Shown here piece by piece: positions 38,301-49,500 of a stretch of DNA of 64,000 bases (positions are counted from its first letter, which is position 1; the number at the start of each line of letters is the position of its first letter). The position numbers and the translations under genes were made by a program. Source of the stretch: Anseranas semipalmata (taxonomy: Eukaryota; Chordata; Aves; Anseriformes; Anseranatidae); NCBI GenBank assembly GCA_013399115.1, contig VXAA01001304.1:95559-159558 (forward strand). Reading direction: 5' to 3'. The notes under the pieces are model-generated. The model had not been told where the DNA came from. It did not search any database and worked only from the letters and a program-made list of their open reading frames with translations.

Positions 38301-38722
38301 CGCAGCACCGCGGCAGGTGCGGGTGCGTGCTCTGCGCCAGCCGCCGCCGTTTTTTCCCCCCGATTTTCTTCGACGCGCGCGCGTGTGCGGGAGGGGCGCG
38401 TCCCGCTTCGGGTCAGCGGCTATCGGAGCGCTCTTTTAACCTCCTCCCTCCTCCCCGTGCGTCTCCGCAGAGGGATTTCTCCGTGCCCGGGGTTGGGGGG
38501 GGGCGTCCCCCCGATCCGCGTCCCTTCCCTTTCCCCGCTCTCGGCCGGGGGCTTGCGGCGCTTCCCTCTGGATGCGTCCCCGCAGCCCCGGGCGGGAGGC
38601 GGCCGGGGGGAAGCGCTGCCTCCGAGGATTTACCGCCGCCCGGGACTCAGCCCCGCACCGCCTCCTTCCCCGCGGGGGCTCCCGGCGCCCCGGCTCCGCT
38701 GCCGCTCCGGGCTGCCGCCGCC
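38295..38722 (+). other. KHDRBS3: KHDRBS3 predicted 5' untranslated region
   Basis: GC-rich leader between the predicted TSS and the start codon. It contains exactly one upstream ATG (38572), in a weak context (T at -3, C at +4) and in a different frame from the main ORF. That upstream frame runs past the KHDRBS3 start codon. The frame of KHDRBS3 itself has no stop anywhere in the leader, and its only in-frame CTG, at 38699, has a poor context. The leader may contain a spliced segment, which I cannot exclude. The 5' end is inferred from promoter elements, not transcript data. Confidence 0.6.
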
Positions 38723-38809
38723 ATGGACGAGAAGTACCTGCCCGAGCTGATGGCGGAGAAGGACTCCCTGGACCCGTCCTTCACCCACGCCCTGCGGCTG
38801 GTCAACCAA
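38723..38809 (+). CDS. KHDRBS3: KHDRBS3 (T-STAR/SLM-2) coding exon 1, partial gene
   Basis: First 29 codons of a STAR-family KH RNA-binding protein. The family regulates alternative splicing in the nucleus by binding U/A-rich (UAAA-type) RNA as dimers. The exon encodes [13 protein letters not shown] followed by [16 protein letters not shown], which is the start of the QUA1 dimerisation region. The THALRLVNQ ending fits KHDRBS3; as I recall them, KHDRBS2 reads differently after DPSF and KHDRBS1 (Sam68) has a long N-terminal extension. Residue 2 is Asp where I recall Glu in mammals. The ATG has a strong Kozak context (gccgccgccATGG). The exon lies in a CpG island about 430 bp downstream of a predicted TSS. 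Homologous proteins continue with EIEKFQKG, which is absent here, so an intron must begin at or just after codon 29. The next base is an N, so the donor cannot be read. The KH domain, QUA2 and C-terminal exons are outside the window. Gene assignment is confident; the exon end is uncertain by a base or more. Confidence 0.93.
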
Positions 38810-38810
38810 N

Positions 38811-41800
38811 CGGGGGCCGCCCCACCCCCGAGGAGACGGCGGCGCCTGGGCCGCTCGGCTTCGCTCGCTACGAGCCCCCCGGGCGGCGGAGGGGGTGCCC
38901 GGGGAGCTTGGGGAGCGCCCCCCGCCCCCCAGCGTCCTCCTCGGGATGCCCCGAGTCTGTGGGACCGGGGGCAGCAGCCGCCCGCCCGCTCCGTCCCGCC
39001 GCCGAGACGAGCGGTGGCGGTTCCCGGCGGCACGGAAACTTCAAAATCGAGAAGGTTGCTGAGGCAGCTCGGCGGGGGGTTTGTTCCCCGGGGAGCACCG
39101 GCAGCGCTCAGCGAGACCGCCGGGGCTGCTGCCGCCTCGCCCCGACCAACAGGAAGTCCAGCGCTGACTTCCCCAAATCTCCGCTATTTTTTTTCTTCCC
39201 AGAGGTGGTTTTCACACTAACAAAGACACAATCTCTTATTGATTAAATTAGCCCAAGCTGAGCTGTGTAGAACGGCTTTGGTCTTCCGTGCTCTGCTTGG
39301 GCTTGAAGTTGGTTGTGTTAAATACCCCAAAGGTTTTCTTGGTTTGGCTTGCTGAAGTGTTTCTGCATGATAAATAGCTTATTGTTTATAGATGCGTGAT
39401 GATTTTTCAAAAGGACGCTACATCTTTGCCTAGGAACTTGTTTCTATGTATCGGTGGCTCCTTAATATTTCAGTTATTTTGGTGAATTGTTTTGAAAACA
39501 GCAAACATTTTCATTATGTACCTCTGGTTAATCAGATGTGATTCCTATGTCCTCTGCATCTGACATGTCAGATAAGCTTTAAAGTGCTGGCTCTTTGTTT
39601 CAGTAATACTGAATACAAGAGTAGTCCCATGTGACTTAGGCTGTATGGCTTCATGTAAATTTGGAAGTGGGTAATTAGCAGGTGACTTTGAAGTGCAGCT
39701 CTGTAGACAGACACTTAATAGAGTGCTTGGGATGGTCAAGTGAAATAAGTTATGAGGTGATCTAATGTAACGTAATGACAGCCAAATGATTTTTGCTTCA
39801 ATTGAAGTGATTGCAGAGCTGTATTAGTGTACTTCGCATCACAGGAATAGGTCTAAATCAATGTGGCTTCTTTTAATGCGCTGACATACTTTTTGATGTG
39901 GAACAGACTGCAAATGCCAATCTGTAAATCTGAAGGAGAATCAACTGTTGTCTGAAATATTCTGGAGTTATGGGTAGCTGTCACAGTTTCAGCTGTGGAA
40001 TGCATATGCCGTGTGATTTGTGGCTCTGTGCCCTTGGGCTGTTGCTATTTTGCATATTTTTCCTGATTCTGAGTTTGGAAATGTGTCATTGTTAGTGGGA
40101 GAGAATTGGGTTAACAAACAGATGTTTTTGTTTAATATAAATACAAATTTTAGTTTGGCTAAGAATTTAAGGCTGCAAATTAGTGAAGTTACTTTTGTTA
40201 GTAATGGCAGAATCTTTTACACATGCAGATTGTGTAAATTGTGTAATTATTGTTAGTATGTTACAGAAGTCGGTAAATTCAAATAGTGCTTACAGAAGTA
40301 TATATGATTCTACAGTTGTTACCAGAATTGTGACTTTTTGGGACACCGATAGGTTTTTTCAGTTCTCACTGAAATGAAATTAGAGGGCAGAAACTTCTGC
40401 CTGCTGTTTATTGTGTAATACTTGGTATCAGCATGCATACTTCTAGCTCCAAAAATAAATGGTGTGTTCCATGAAAAAAATGTAGATGACATGGATCCAA
40501 CCTCTTCATTATAGTCTCCGGATGTTTTTGCTTACCCTGAAAGTTGTGCATAAATCTGAAGCATTTTACCTGTTAGGTGAAAAGATTAAGCAGGACAAAC
40601 ATCAACCAGTTAGTGTAGTTTAAAATGCATATTTCTATAATTTCTATGTAAAATCCTCTTAGGCAGTTGTACAGTCAAAGAACCAAGTGAGATAAATTGA
40701 CTGTGTAATAGAAGTACAAAATGCTTGACTTCAAGATGTTTTACAAACCCCCCTGTCTTGGCAAAACTTTACCAGTGGTTTTTTCGTTCTTAGCTGTTAT
40801 TTGCAGGTAAAATAATGCAATTATTAGTGGAAAGCATATGTAATAATTCCAGATTGTATTTCATGTGTCAGGTCTGCTGAGTTCTTTCTATGATAGTTTA
40901 GTAAGGCAAATGAAATGGCTCATCTATCTTTTAAAACCTTTTGTTTAGCTTTTCAGTTTAGAATGAAGCATGTTGCAGAGTTTGGCTTCACGCAGATGTG
41001 TGAAAAGATCTTAGCAAAGGCTTTAAGTGCTTAAAATAACTGGCTTAATTATGTAATGGTGTTTTGATGTCTTAGTAGTATTACGTTTACAATTCACGTT
41101 TAACTGAAATACTGTAGATAAGACAACTTCAGAAACTTCAGATTGATTTGTATGAATTGTATGGTTGAACTAGGAAATCCTTCTGAGATGCTGAAGCGAT
41201 TGAATTGTGTGCTGCTTAGACAAAAGAGCAAAATCACTAGATTTCTACTAATGTTGAAATTTGGCTTCTAGGGAAAAGTAGTCCTGTGTATAGACTTTCA
41301 AAAATCTGTTAATTACAGCTTTCACACAGAAGTGGACACATCTGCATATTATACTTGTAATTACAAATTATAATTTGGATACATACAAATTGCATAATTG
41401 TAAATGATACAGGAAAAATAGAGGTTGACATGCTTTCTAGTTTCAAGGTAGTCAGTTGAAAAAAACAATAGAGATGACTAGGATGTTGCAAGAATATTTT
41501 ATGGGCAGAATTGTTCATCTCTTTTGGAATTAAGGTGACTGTTTCCCTTTCCCTAATACAACCTTTCAGCATTTTCAAAGCTTTAAAATCAAAGATCAGT
41601 ATTCACAGAATACTCTGCACAGTACACAGTAGTACTGATTTTTCTTGCTAAATACTGTTCAAGCATTTGGAGACTTGCCTTTTTGGGACACAGTCTATTG
41701 CTGAAGTTTTGTTTTAAAGAATCATTGACATACTCAACTAATGCTTAAATTTTAAAGCAGTAGAAATCTTTGGAAGGAGACCAGACTATATGCTTTTCTG

Positions 41801-44699
41801 CTTTGAATAAGATTTACGTGTATACTTGAAAGTTAGGTCTTTTTAAAAAGGAGTTTTTATCTGTAAACCTTTAAACACCTTATGGGTTGGAAGCAGACTT
41901 GTTTTGCATGTGCAATAAGGTGCCCATGCTAATAGGATTAATTTGCAGCTGGTACCAGACAATGGGAACTGGAACATCATGTCCAGTTACTATCTTACAC
42001 CTTCTGTAGGTGAAGAGCCTTGGGAAAGATAAGGTTCTGTGAACAAGCAAAAATTTAGTTTGTGTACTTTTCCAATTCACAACTGTCAGGTACTCCATTT
42101 TATATGTGAAAAAGGAAAATATTGTATATGGAATGATACTTCTGAGATCAAACTGATGCTTTATCATTGCAAAGCACTGTGAGTAGCTTTTCAATGTTTT
42201 GTTAGCTATTCACGTTCTGGATTGCATGTAAGTGTTGGTAAATGCACAAGTGTAATGTTGGTTGTAATAACTTAGTTCACAAGTGATGCTATAGAAACCC
42301 AGAAATATCAGGAAGAAAAAAGTTATTATTTTCATCATCCTCTTACAGACCTGTGCACAGTATTGATTTGACAAGTATTTTGTGAATGTTGGGTAAAGGA
42401 TGTAAGATTGCATGATGACAGAAGCTCATTGTAAAAATGTTGATACCAGGCATATTTTATGATGGGAAGATGTTAAAAACTGATGTCTGGCACTTGTGTT
42501 ATATAATGTTAAATGTGTAGGTGGAAGGAACCCTGTAATTGAAGTTAGGGCAGCTGAAATCCTTACGTTAGGAGGTAGAGTCCCTGTGCATTGTCAGACA
42601 GTTTTTAATTCTGTGTAGACTGGACTTGTGGAATTCTTCCTTATGATCTCATTTTAGCTATGTTGAGACTTAAGGTAATGTTTCAGTTGGCAAGGCTACC
42701 CTTATACCTTGTTCTTGACAATAGTTCACAGGAATAACAACCTTCTGATCAGTAGATGGCTGTATGTGCTAGCTGTATGTTGGATCACTGCTGAGCCATG
42801 TGACTGGTTCTGATCAGTACAGGCTCGCTGGCTCTTGTGTTGAAAACTTCATGAGCAGGCGTTCAGTAATCAAATAGACATCTCCTAAAACCAGTACCTC
42901 CCTGAATATCAAGGAGGATGGACTGTAAAAAGTGTATTGACTTTTTGCGTTGTGGAGAATATTAACCTGCCTGATCTTTTAGCAGGCACAGGATTGTAAA
43001 AATGGTTAAAGTAGGAATGTAAGAAAGGTTCCATAGATTTAATAATTTTAAAAAATCTGTCTAGGGATGTGAGTTGCTTGTTGCTTACTAAGGATTTAAG
43101 TTTGCACAAATAGAATTCTAATTTTCACAAATCTAAAAGGTGTGCTTGATTACATGTAGTGAAGTAACATACATAGCTCATGATATAAATCAGTTTGTGA
43201 ATAATCCTCTTGCTTTGAGGACAAACATGGTGAGACACACACATGGTGTTTCCAGTTCCCGGTCCCTCACGGTGTTACATGTCCCCTACTGCTATACAGC
43301 CTCACATTTGCATTCATTTCTCACTGCATCCTCACTCATGGGCGAGGAAGAAATAACTCTCATTTGAAGTGTCCTGCTCTTGGAGGCTGGCAAAATGCAT
43401 TTTGAAGGTCAAAGGCATTTTGTAAAGCAAATGAAAAAAGCTGATGGGGTTTTAAATGTTCCAAGTAATCTTAAATAAGAGTTAATTTTGTAATATGCCC
43501 TTCAGAGTGAAAGATTTTTTTCAAAGTCCCTTTAAGCTGTCATTCCTGGAGGTTAACTAGAAAGCAAAAACTCTGCTGTTATCTTCTAGTAATCAGACTT
43601 CAAAACAATAGTCTACGAAAGCTTGCAGGGGTTATTTGGCAGGCATAATGCACTGAGAAATTTGTGATGGTGATATGAATGGATAGGACTTGATGACAGC
43701 CCCATAAAACCAAGCAAGGCTGACCTAGGTTCTATTGTTTTGTTAACGTAGCTTGAAGAGTAGGAAAGGAATTTGAGTGAAGAAGCCATCATCAGGGTGG
43801 CTGTCCCTCATGTCTCGGCCAAGCCATACCTTCCTGCTCTGTAACACTTCAGAAGTTGACATCTGTTGTAGCTGGCTCGTTGCTTTTACTCCAGTGAAAC
43901 TGCACTGGGAAAGTAAGTCATAGAGCTTGTTAACAATTAGATTCAGTCTTAGCCTCTTAAAAGGCTGGGGAAGTGATTTATCAGGCATTCAAGTCATGTT
44001 AACAGGGAAGCTGCAAAATGCAGCTTAAGATAATCATGCATACTTCACCCTGGGCTCATCTGCTCTGAAGCATGACTCTAGCCTGCAGCTGCTCACCGAT
44101 GATCACATTGAGCCCAAAGCTGACTTCTAATTCACTTGCACACTTACTTTGGCAGTCAATGAGAGAGATCAAATTTAAAGGTTTCAAATTTGAGCTGACA
44201 TGGTTTGTCACTTTCAATCCTTTTCGACACCAGCCATGCAAATTAAAACAGTAACCTTCTGAACACTTATTTACTGGAGAAATCGCAAAGTCACAACACT
44301 GAATGGCTTCTCCTCTGGCCCATGGCTTGCTTGACTATACTGGCATGTACTTAAAATCTACACATGTGATGTGTGTGCCTCCTGAGTTCCTTCCATCTGA
44401 CTTCAACTTGAGGTGTAATTAAGAAATAAAATTTAATATGTGCTTTGATTTCAAAGAGTTGGGTATCAAGGTTAAGAGTTGAGCAGCCTTTGTAAAGTGT
44501 TCAGTGTGGTACTGCATGACTTTTTAACATTAAACAGTTTCAGTAAAAAACCTGTTTAAATGGATTAACTGGTAACTGACATACCTAATAGCTTATGGTA
44601 AATTGACTGTTCTTAGCTTAGCTCAACAGGAGTCTTGCAAGCTTAGTGTTTGTTATTAATAGTGATAGAAAATGAGAAAGGATAGGTACACTGGGTAAG
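38811..44699 (+). other. KHDRBS3: Proximal part of KHDRBS3 intron 1, repeat-poor
   Basis: Begins after the ambiguous base at 38810. The first 350 bp are still CpG-island sequence, then AT-rich single-copy DNA. I see no CR1, LTR or long microsatellite in it, in contrast to the intergenic side and to the distal intron. The + strand looks rich in T and G relative to A and C, as expected for a transcribed intron. A possible conserved element is at 43741-44250. Confidence 0.6.
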
Positions 44700-45120
44700 C
44701 TGGTGAAGGGACTAGAAAACAAGAATTATGAAGAGTGACTGAGACAACTGGGGCTGTTTGTTCTGGAGAAGAAGAGGCTGAGGGGAGACCTCATTGCTCT
44801 CTACTACCTGAGAGCAGGTTGCAGCAAGGGGAGTGTTGATCTGTTTTTCTCAGGTGACAAGTGTTAGGATGTGAAGAAATGGTCTAAGCTGTGCCAGAGG
44901 ATGTTTAGATTGGACATGAGGAAGAATTTCAGAGAGGGTGGTCAAGCATTGGAGTGGGCTGCACTGGGAAGTGGTGGGGTCCCCGTACCTGGAGGAGGTA
45001 TTTAAGGGATGTGGATGTGGCACTAAGGGATGTGATTTAATGATGGGACTTGGCAGGTCAGGTTTATGGTTAGACTTGATGATCTTGAAGATCTTTTCCA
45101 ACCTAGATGATTCTATAATC
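44700..45120 (+). mobile_element. CR1 LINE 3' fragment in intron 1
   Basis: Contains CTGGAGAAGAAGAGGCTGAG, GGGGAGACCTCATTGCTCTC and TTTAGATTGGACATGAGGAA, and ends GATCTTTTCCAACCTAGATG then ATTCTATAATC. It is in the same orientation as KHDRBS3, diverged and with disrupted frames. Confidence 0.93.
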
Positions 45121-45713
45121 TGTAAAGATAGGTACCTGAGAAGTAGGAAGGCAAGTAGCTTGCACATTAGGAGCTGCATAGGAGAGGTGGTACTTCTGGG
45201 AATGAGGTAAGAGCAAGATAATGCTAGGTGAGCAGGAGTTCCAAGTACATGACTAGCTACAAAATTCATATCATGGCTTTATAACTATGATAAGGTCATG
45301 GACTAAAATTTCATTGTTTTATGATATTCTAGATACAGAATTCCATGTCTTCAAGAAGATCATGGAAAAGTCTGCAAAATATTTCTCAAACTTGATAAAA
45401 GGTCTGTAGGCTGCTTGTTAGTCTGATTCATTTGTGAAAATGATCATTAACCTGTGGCTTGAGTGCATAACTACCTCCACAGAGGTAAATAAAAGTGCTT
45501 AAGAGGCCCTTCAAAGTTGCTGTGAAATGTGTAGCAAAAAGTACAGATGGAAAATAAAGCACAGTACTTAAACTTCAGATGATTTGCTGTTAAATCAAGT
45601 ATAGGGAATGGTAGATTTTCTCTTGACATCTTTGGTTCAAAATGAGTTGCATTTCTGGACATTTGATCTTGACCAAATTGTTAGGCTAATTACAGAGAAC
45701 TGTGAGTGACTTG
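45121..45713 (+). other. Intron 1, nothing recognised
   Basis: Single-copy-looking intronic DNA between two CR1 copies. Confidence 0.5.
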
Positions 45714-45743
45714 GTGTGTGTGTATACATATATATATATATAG
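45714..45743 (+). repeat. (TG)n / (TA)n microsatellite
   Basis: GTGTGTGTGTATACATATATATATATATAG lies directly against the 3' terminus of the next CR1, where simple repeats often grow from the CR1 tail. Thirty bases or so in all. Confidence 0.85.
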
Positions 45744-45744
45744 T

Positions 45745-46214
45745 ATCATGGAATCGTAGAATATCCCAAGTTGAAATGGACCTACATGAGTTGGATTGAG
45801 TCCAACTCCTGGCTGCACACAGGACCACCCAAAAATTAGACCATATGTCTGAGGGTGTTGTCCAAATGCTTCTTGAACTGTGTCAGGCTTGGTGCTGTGA
45901 CCACTGCCCTGGGGAGCCTGTTCCAGTGCCTGACCACCCTCTTGGTGGAGAACCTTTCCCCAACATCCAGCCTGACCCTCCCCTGTCACAGCTCCATGCC
46001 GTTCCCTCGGGTCCTGTCGCTGTCACCAGAGAGCAGAGCTCAGCACCTGCCCCTCCGCTCCCCTCGTGAGGAAGCTGCAGGCCGCCATGAGGCCTCCCCT
46101 CAGCCTCCTCTTCTCTGGGCTGAACAAACCAAGTGACCTCAGCTTCTCCTCATATGTCTTGCCTTCCAGACCCTTCACCATCTTTGTAGTCCTCCTTTGG
46201 ACACTCTAATAGTT
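45745..46214 (-). mobile_element. CR1 LINE 3' fragment in intron 1
   Basis: Left end ATCATGGAATCGTAGAATAT is an inverted CR1 terminus. It continues with CTGGCTGCACACAGGACCAC, CTGGGGAGCCTGTTCCAGTG and CTTCTCTGGGCTGAACAAAC. This looks like a different CR1 subfamily from the others (the 'CTCCTGGCTGCACACAGG' type). It is antisense to KHDRBS3. Confidence 0.93.
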
Positions 46215-46229
46215 TTGTCTTATGTGCCA

Positions 46230-46548
46230 TAGATGTAGACTGGATGTTTATGAGCAAGATAAAGCTGAAGAGTAAGCAACTAGAGGTGGAAAGAAGATAC
46301 TTGAGGCTGAGGAAATGGTTGTACCAGGGGAGGTTTAGATTGGATATCAGGAAGAATTTCTTCAAGAAAGGGTGGTTAAGCATTGGAACAGGCTGCACAG
46401 TGAAATGACTGAGTTGCCATCCATGGAGGTATTTAAGAAATGTGTGGATGTTGTGCTTAGGGACATGGTTTAGTGGTGGACTTGGTAGCTAGGTGGATGG
46501 CTAGACTTGATGATCTTAAGGGTCTTTTCCAACTTAAATTCTGTGATT
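46230..46548 (+). mobile_element. CR1 LINE 3' fragment in intron 1
   Basis: Contains GAGGTTTAGATTGGATATCA, GGTTAAGCATTGGAACAGGC and ATGGAGGTATTTAAGAAATG, ending GATGATCTTAAGGGTCTTTT then CCAACTTAAATTCTGTGAT. It is sense to KHDRBS3 and abuts the minus-strand CR1 on its left, forming an inverted pair. The first 70 bp are poorly defined. Confidence 0.92.
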
Positions 46549-49500
46549 TTTTTTGTGCCATAAGCTGAGCTGTATTTGAGTGTCTCAACAGTTGAGCAGT
46601 GCCTGTTTTATTCTCCTTGCACCTACCCTATCTTAAAATATTCCTTTGCTAGAACTCAACTTTCTCGTATTTATCACTTGCTGTTCTTTTGTCATATGTT
46701 ATCTTTTTTTATCACTTTACCTTATTGTCAAGGTAAAATTAATAAAGCTGGAAAGTTAAATGAATTTCCTTCCTATTCTCCATTTTGTTGCTGTTTTGCT
46801 GGCTGCCTTCCATTTCTTATTTGATGTGTTTGATGTGTTTATCAGACTTTTGGCTTCAGCTAGCAGCTCAACAGAAACGAAGTTGCAAGGCAGCAGCAAA
46901 CAAATGTCAATTTAATGCTTGTAGTTGGTAATCTTTCATTTTTTTTGGCCTACATAGGTGTTCTTTTGTAGGTCTTTATTTTTTAGGAAGGATTCCTTGA
47001 CAAAATAATTGGAAACCTAAATAATTAGGAAACATTTCAGTAAACCTATTTTTCTTGTTCTTAACAAATTTCCTTTTGGATTAGAAGTTCTGCTGTGCTG
47101 ATCTTAGTATAATGTAGTGACAGTGAAAAATTTGAAGTTGCAAATCCTTTGAGGATTTACTAATTTTCTTCAACTTTATTAATCCACTTGGACTATACAA
47201 AGGAATAATCAGTAAGGGAAGATGTCTTTTCGTGGATAAGACAAAGAATCTAGAATTAGTAAAAATTGTTGGTGTTGCTCTGACACTGAAGATCCTGCTG
47301 GATTCATTGGATGCTTGGAAAGTAAATGCATTTGTAGTCTCAAGTGCCTCTGATCATCCAGGAGCAGTAACAGTACTCCTGAAAGCAAACTTCTTTGAAA
47401 GCAGAAAGTTTTAGATGATTTCAGCTGTATTCTGCTGTTTTGGGGTAGTAGTGGTGTTTTTGAAGCCTGTAGAAACCAAAGAACTGCTCTAAACACAGGA
47501 ATTCTTCCTTTAAAGGAAGAAAACTTAAATTCTTAAATTTCTTAATTCTTAAAGGAAGAAATTTAAATTCTTGTGTTAACTGATAATGGACAAACTTTTC
47601 ATTACTGGTTCCTTTTGATCGTCATCCCACTAAGAGGTGGTCAGCTAGAGGGGACAGTGAAGCAATGATCTCTGGTCAGCATCCCAGTTTCTTTTCCTTG
47701 AGCTCCTTAACCATCAGATATGGAGGATCTGACTTTCTTCCTTCTGCCAGTGAATAGAAATGGTGTACCCTCTTGTATGCAGACTTCAATGATACAGCTT
47801 GGAGTAAATCAATGATATAAAAAAATTGCCCTTTTATCTGCTCTTCTACAAACTAATGTTTAATGATATATTTCAATTTTGCAACAGTGGAAGCACTAAG
47901 GTCCATCATAATTCTAGTTCTTTCATGGCTTTTTGTTATGCTTAAGTATATCCTGTACCCCAAAGCTTGGACGAAAACATTTTTGTCTTCTATAGCTGTC
48001 TTCATATGGTTTGAGTAATTTTCTTGCCATATTTGTACAGTTACAAAAGTTCAGAAGCCTAGAGTGCTTTTTTTACTGTACTAATTATCTGACTGTTTCA
48101 TGCCCACTTCCAGTCTGCCCTGGGTTTAGGAGCCAGATGTCCTGGCTTCAAGGGAGAATGGAGTGTCACAGCTAAGTTTCCTGCATGCCTTCCAAGGGTT
48201 CCCCAAGACTTCTGGTAGGTGGAGGAGTTTCTCAAAGCAGAATGGTTTCTTATGAATCATTTGACTTTCTCCTGCTAGACCATGTTTGTTTGGAAGAGAT
48301 GATCTGCTGCACTTTCGGTTGAAGTTCTATAGCAGCCGGGTTGCAATGATGCCTCTAGCTCTAGTTACACTTTTTAGAACTAGTCTAACAATATTCTGGA
48401 CTAAGACTCTAGGGTAAGATGTTCTTAACACTAGGCCTTGAAGACTAGAAGGGACTACTGTGACTCAATTTATCTTGTCTAACACAAATAGTTTGTAAAG
48501 ATTCTTTTCACTTACTATATACCCTTGACTTTTTTATTACACCATGCATTCGTGGTCTGGAAAAATAAGATTTTCATTAGCTTACTGTATAAAAACATGC
48601 AACAGAGGGTTTATCATAATTTTTAAAGCTTACTGTATCTGTTCTTAAAGTACTTCAGGCTATCTTGAAGTCTTCACAGAAACATGTTAAGGCCATGTGA
48701 AATAAATTTCAGGAATGACATAAGTATAGTAAAATTCTTACGGGAATTGAGGTACTTCTGAGACTTCCAGCCTTATTTTTCTGTGAGTTTGGGGGTCTTG
48801 GCTAATTGTGAAGTATTAATCTGAGCAAACTTCAGAAGGGGCAGAAGTGTTCCACAGTGGGATTTTCTGTAGGATACCTGCAGAGAATCTTAGTGATTTT
48901 TGAAATTAAGAAAACTTTTTGGATGCTATCCTTCTGTCAAGAAACACTGTTGTATTAGCAGTAGGTCACTAGGTATTAGAGCCATTATGTGCTTTTTATT
49001 TGTAGGCTTTTCTGAAAGGCTTTCTAGACAATTTTTAAAAATTTTTTTGAAATGCAGCCTGTATCTTCAGCATGACAGCAGCGCTGTAATTCTCATACTG
49101 ACAATGTGTCAGCAGGGGGAGCCGGCATTCAGCCTAAGGAGCATCGGCTGCTGAGTGGGAACAAAACTTGGGAAGTGGTGTTGCTCCCTTTTAAAGAAAG
49201 CAGGGAGCTGCTTTTGTGGGAGCTGTACGTGGCTGGTGTGTTTGGTGTTCATCTGGCACAGGGACTTTTGTATCCAAACATTGTCAGCCTCTTGAAATGA
49301 AGGTCCCTCCTGCAGAAAACCAATGTGTTGTAAATAGTGGGACTTCAGTGTTCAGAGAATCACTTACTTAATGTTACTCAGTTTTACTATGAATATGGAA
49401 AGTAGATCTTCAAGATTTAAAGGCTTTAACTGGTAAGTGGCCTGTTTGAAAACAGTGCTTGCATCTGACTGCTCTGTTCCATAGGTTTATCTTTTTGCTG

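Larger units (their letters stand above)
37740..39160. promoter_or_regulatory. KHDRBS3: CpG island spanning KHDRBS3 promoter and exon 1
   Basis: An abrupt change from AT-rich DNA to a GC-rich block dense in CpG begins at about 37740 and fades at about 39160, where T-rich sequence resumes. It is the only such island in the window. It starts about 550 bp upstream of the predicted TSS and includes the promoter, 5' UTR, exon 1 and the first 350 bp or so of intron 1. Long overlapping ORFs in it on both strands reflect the scarcity of stop codons in GC-rich DNA and are not genes. Confidence 0.9.

Noticed and set aside
38327..39220. 297-codon plus-strand ORF through the CpG island
   Set aside because: Only codons 133-161 of it correspond to KHDRBS3. 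The parts before and after are leader and intron that lack stops because of GC richness, and it reads through an N.
38572..39246. 224-codon plus-strand ORF as a separate gene
   Set aside because: It is the upstream-ORF frame running across exon 1 into the intron. Composition is CpG-island-like with no domain.
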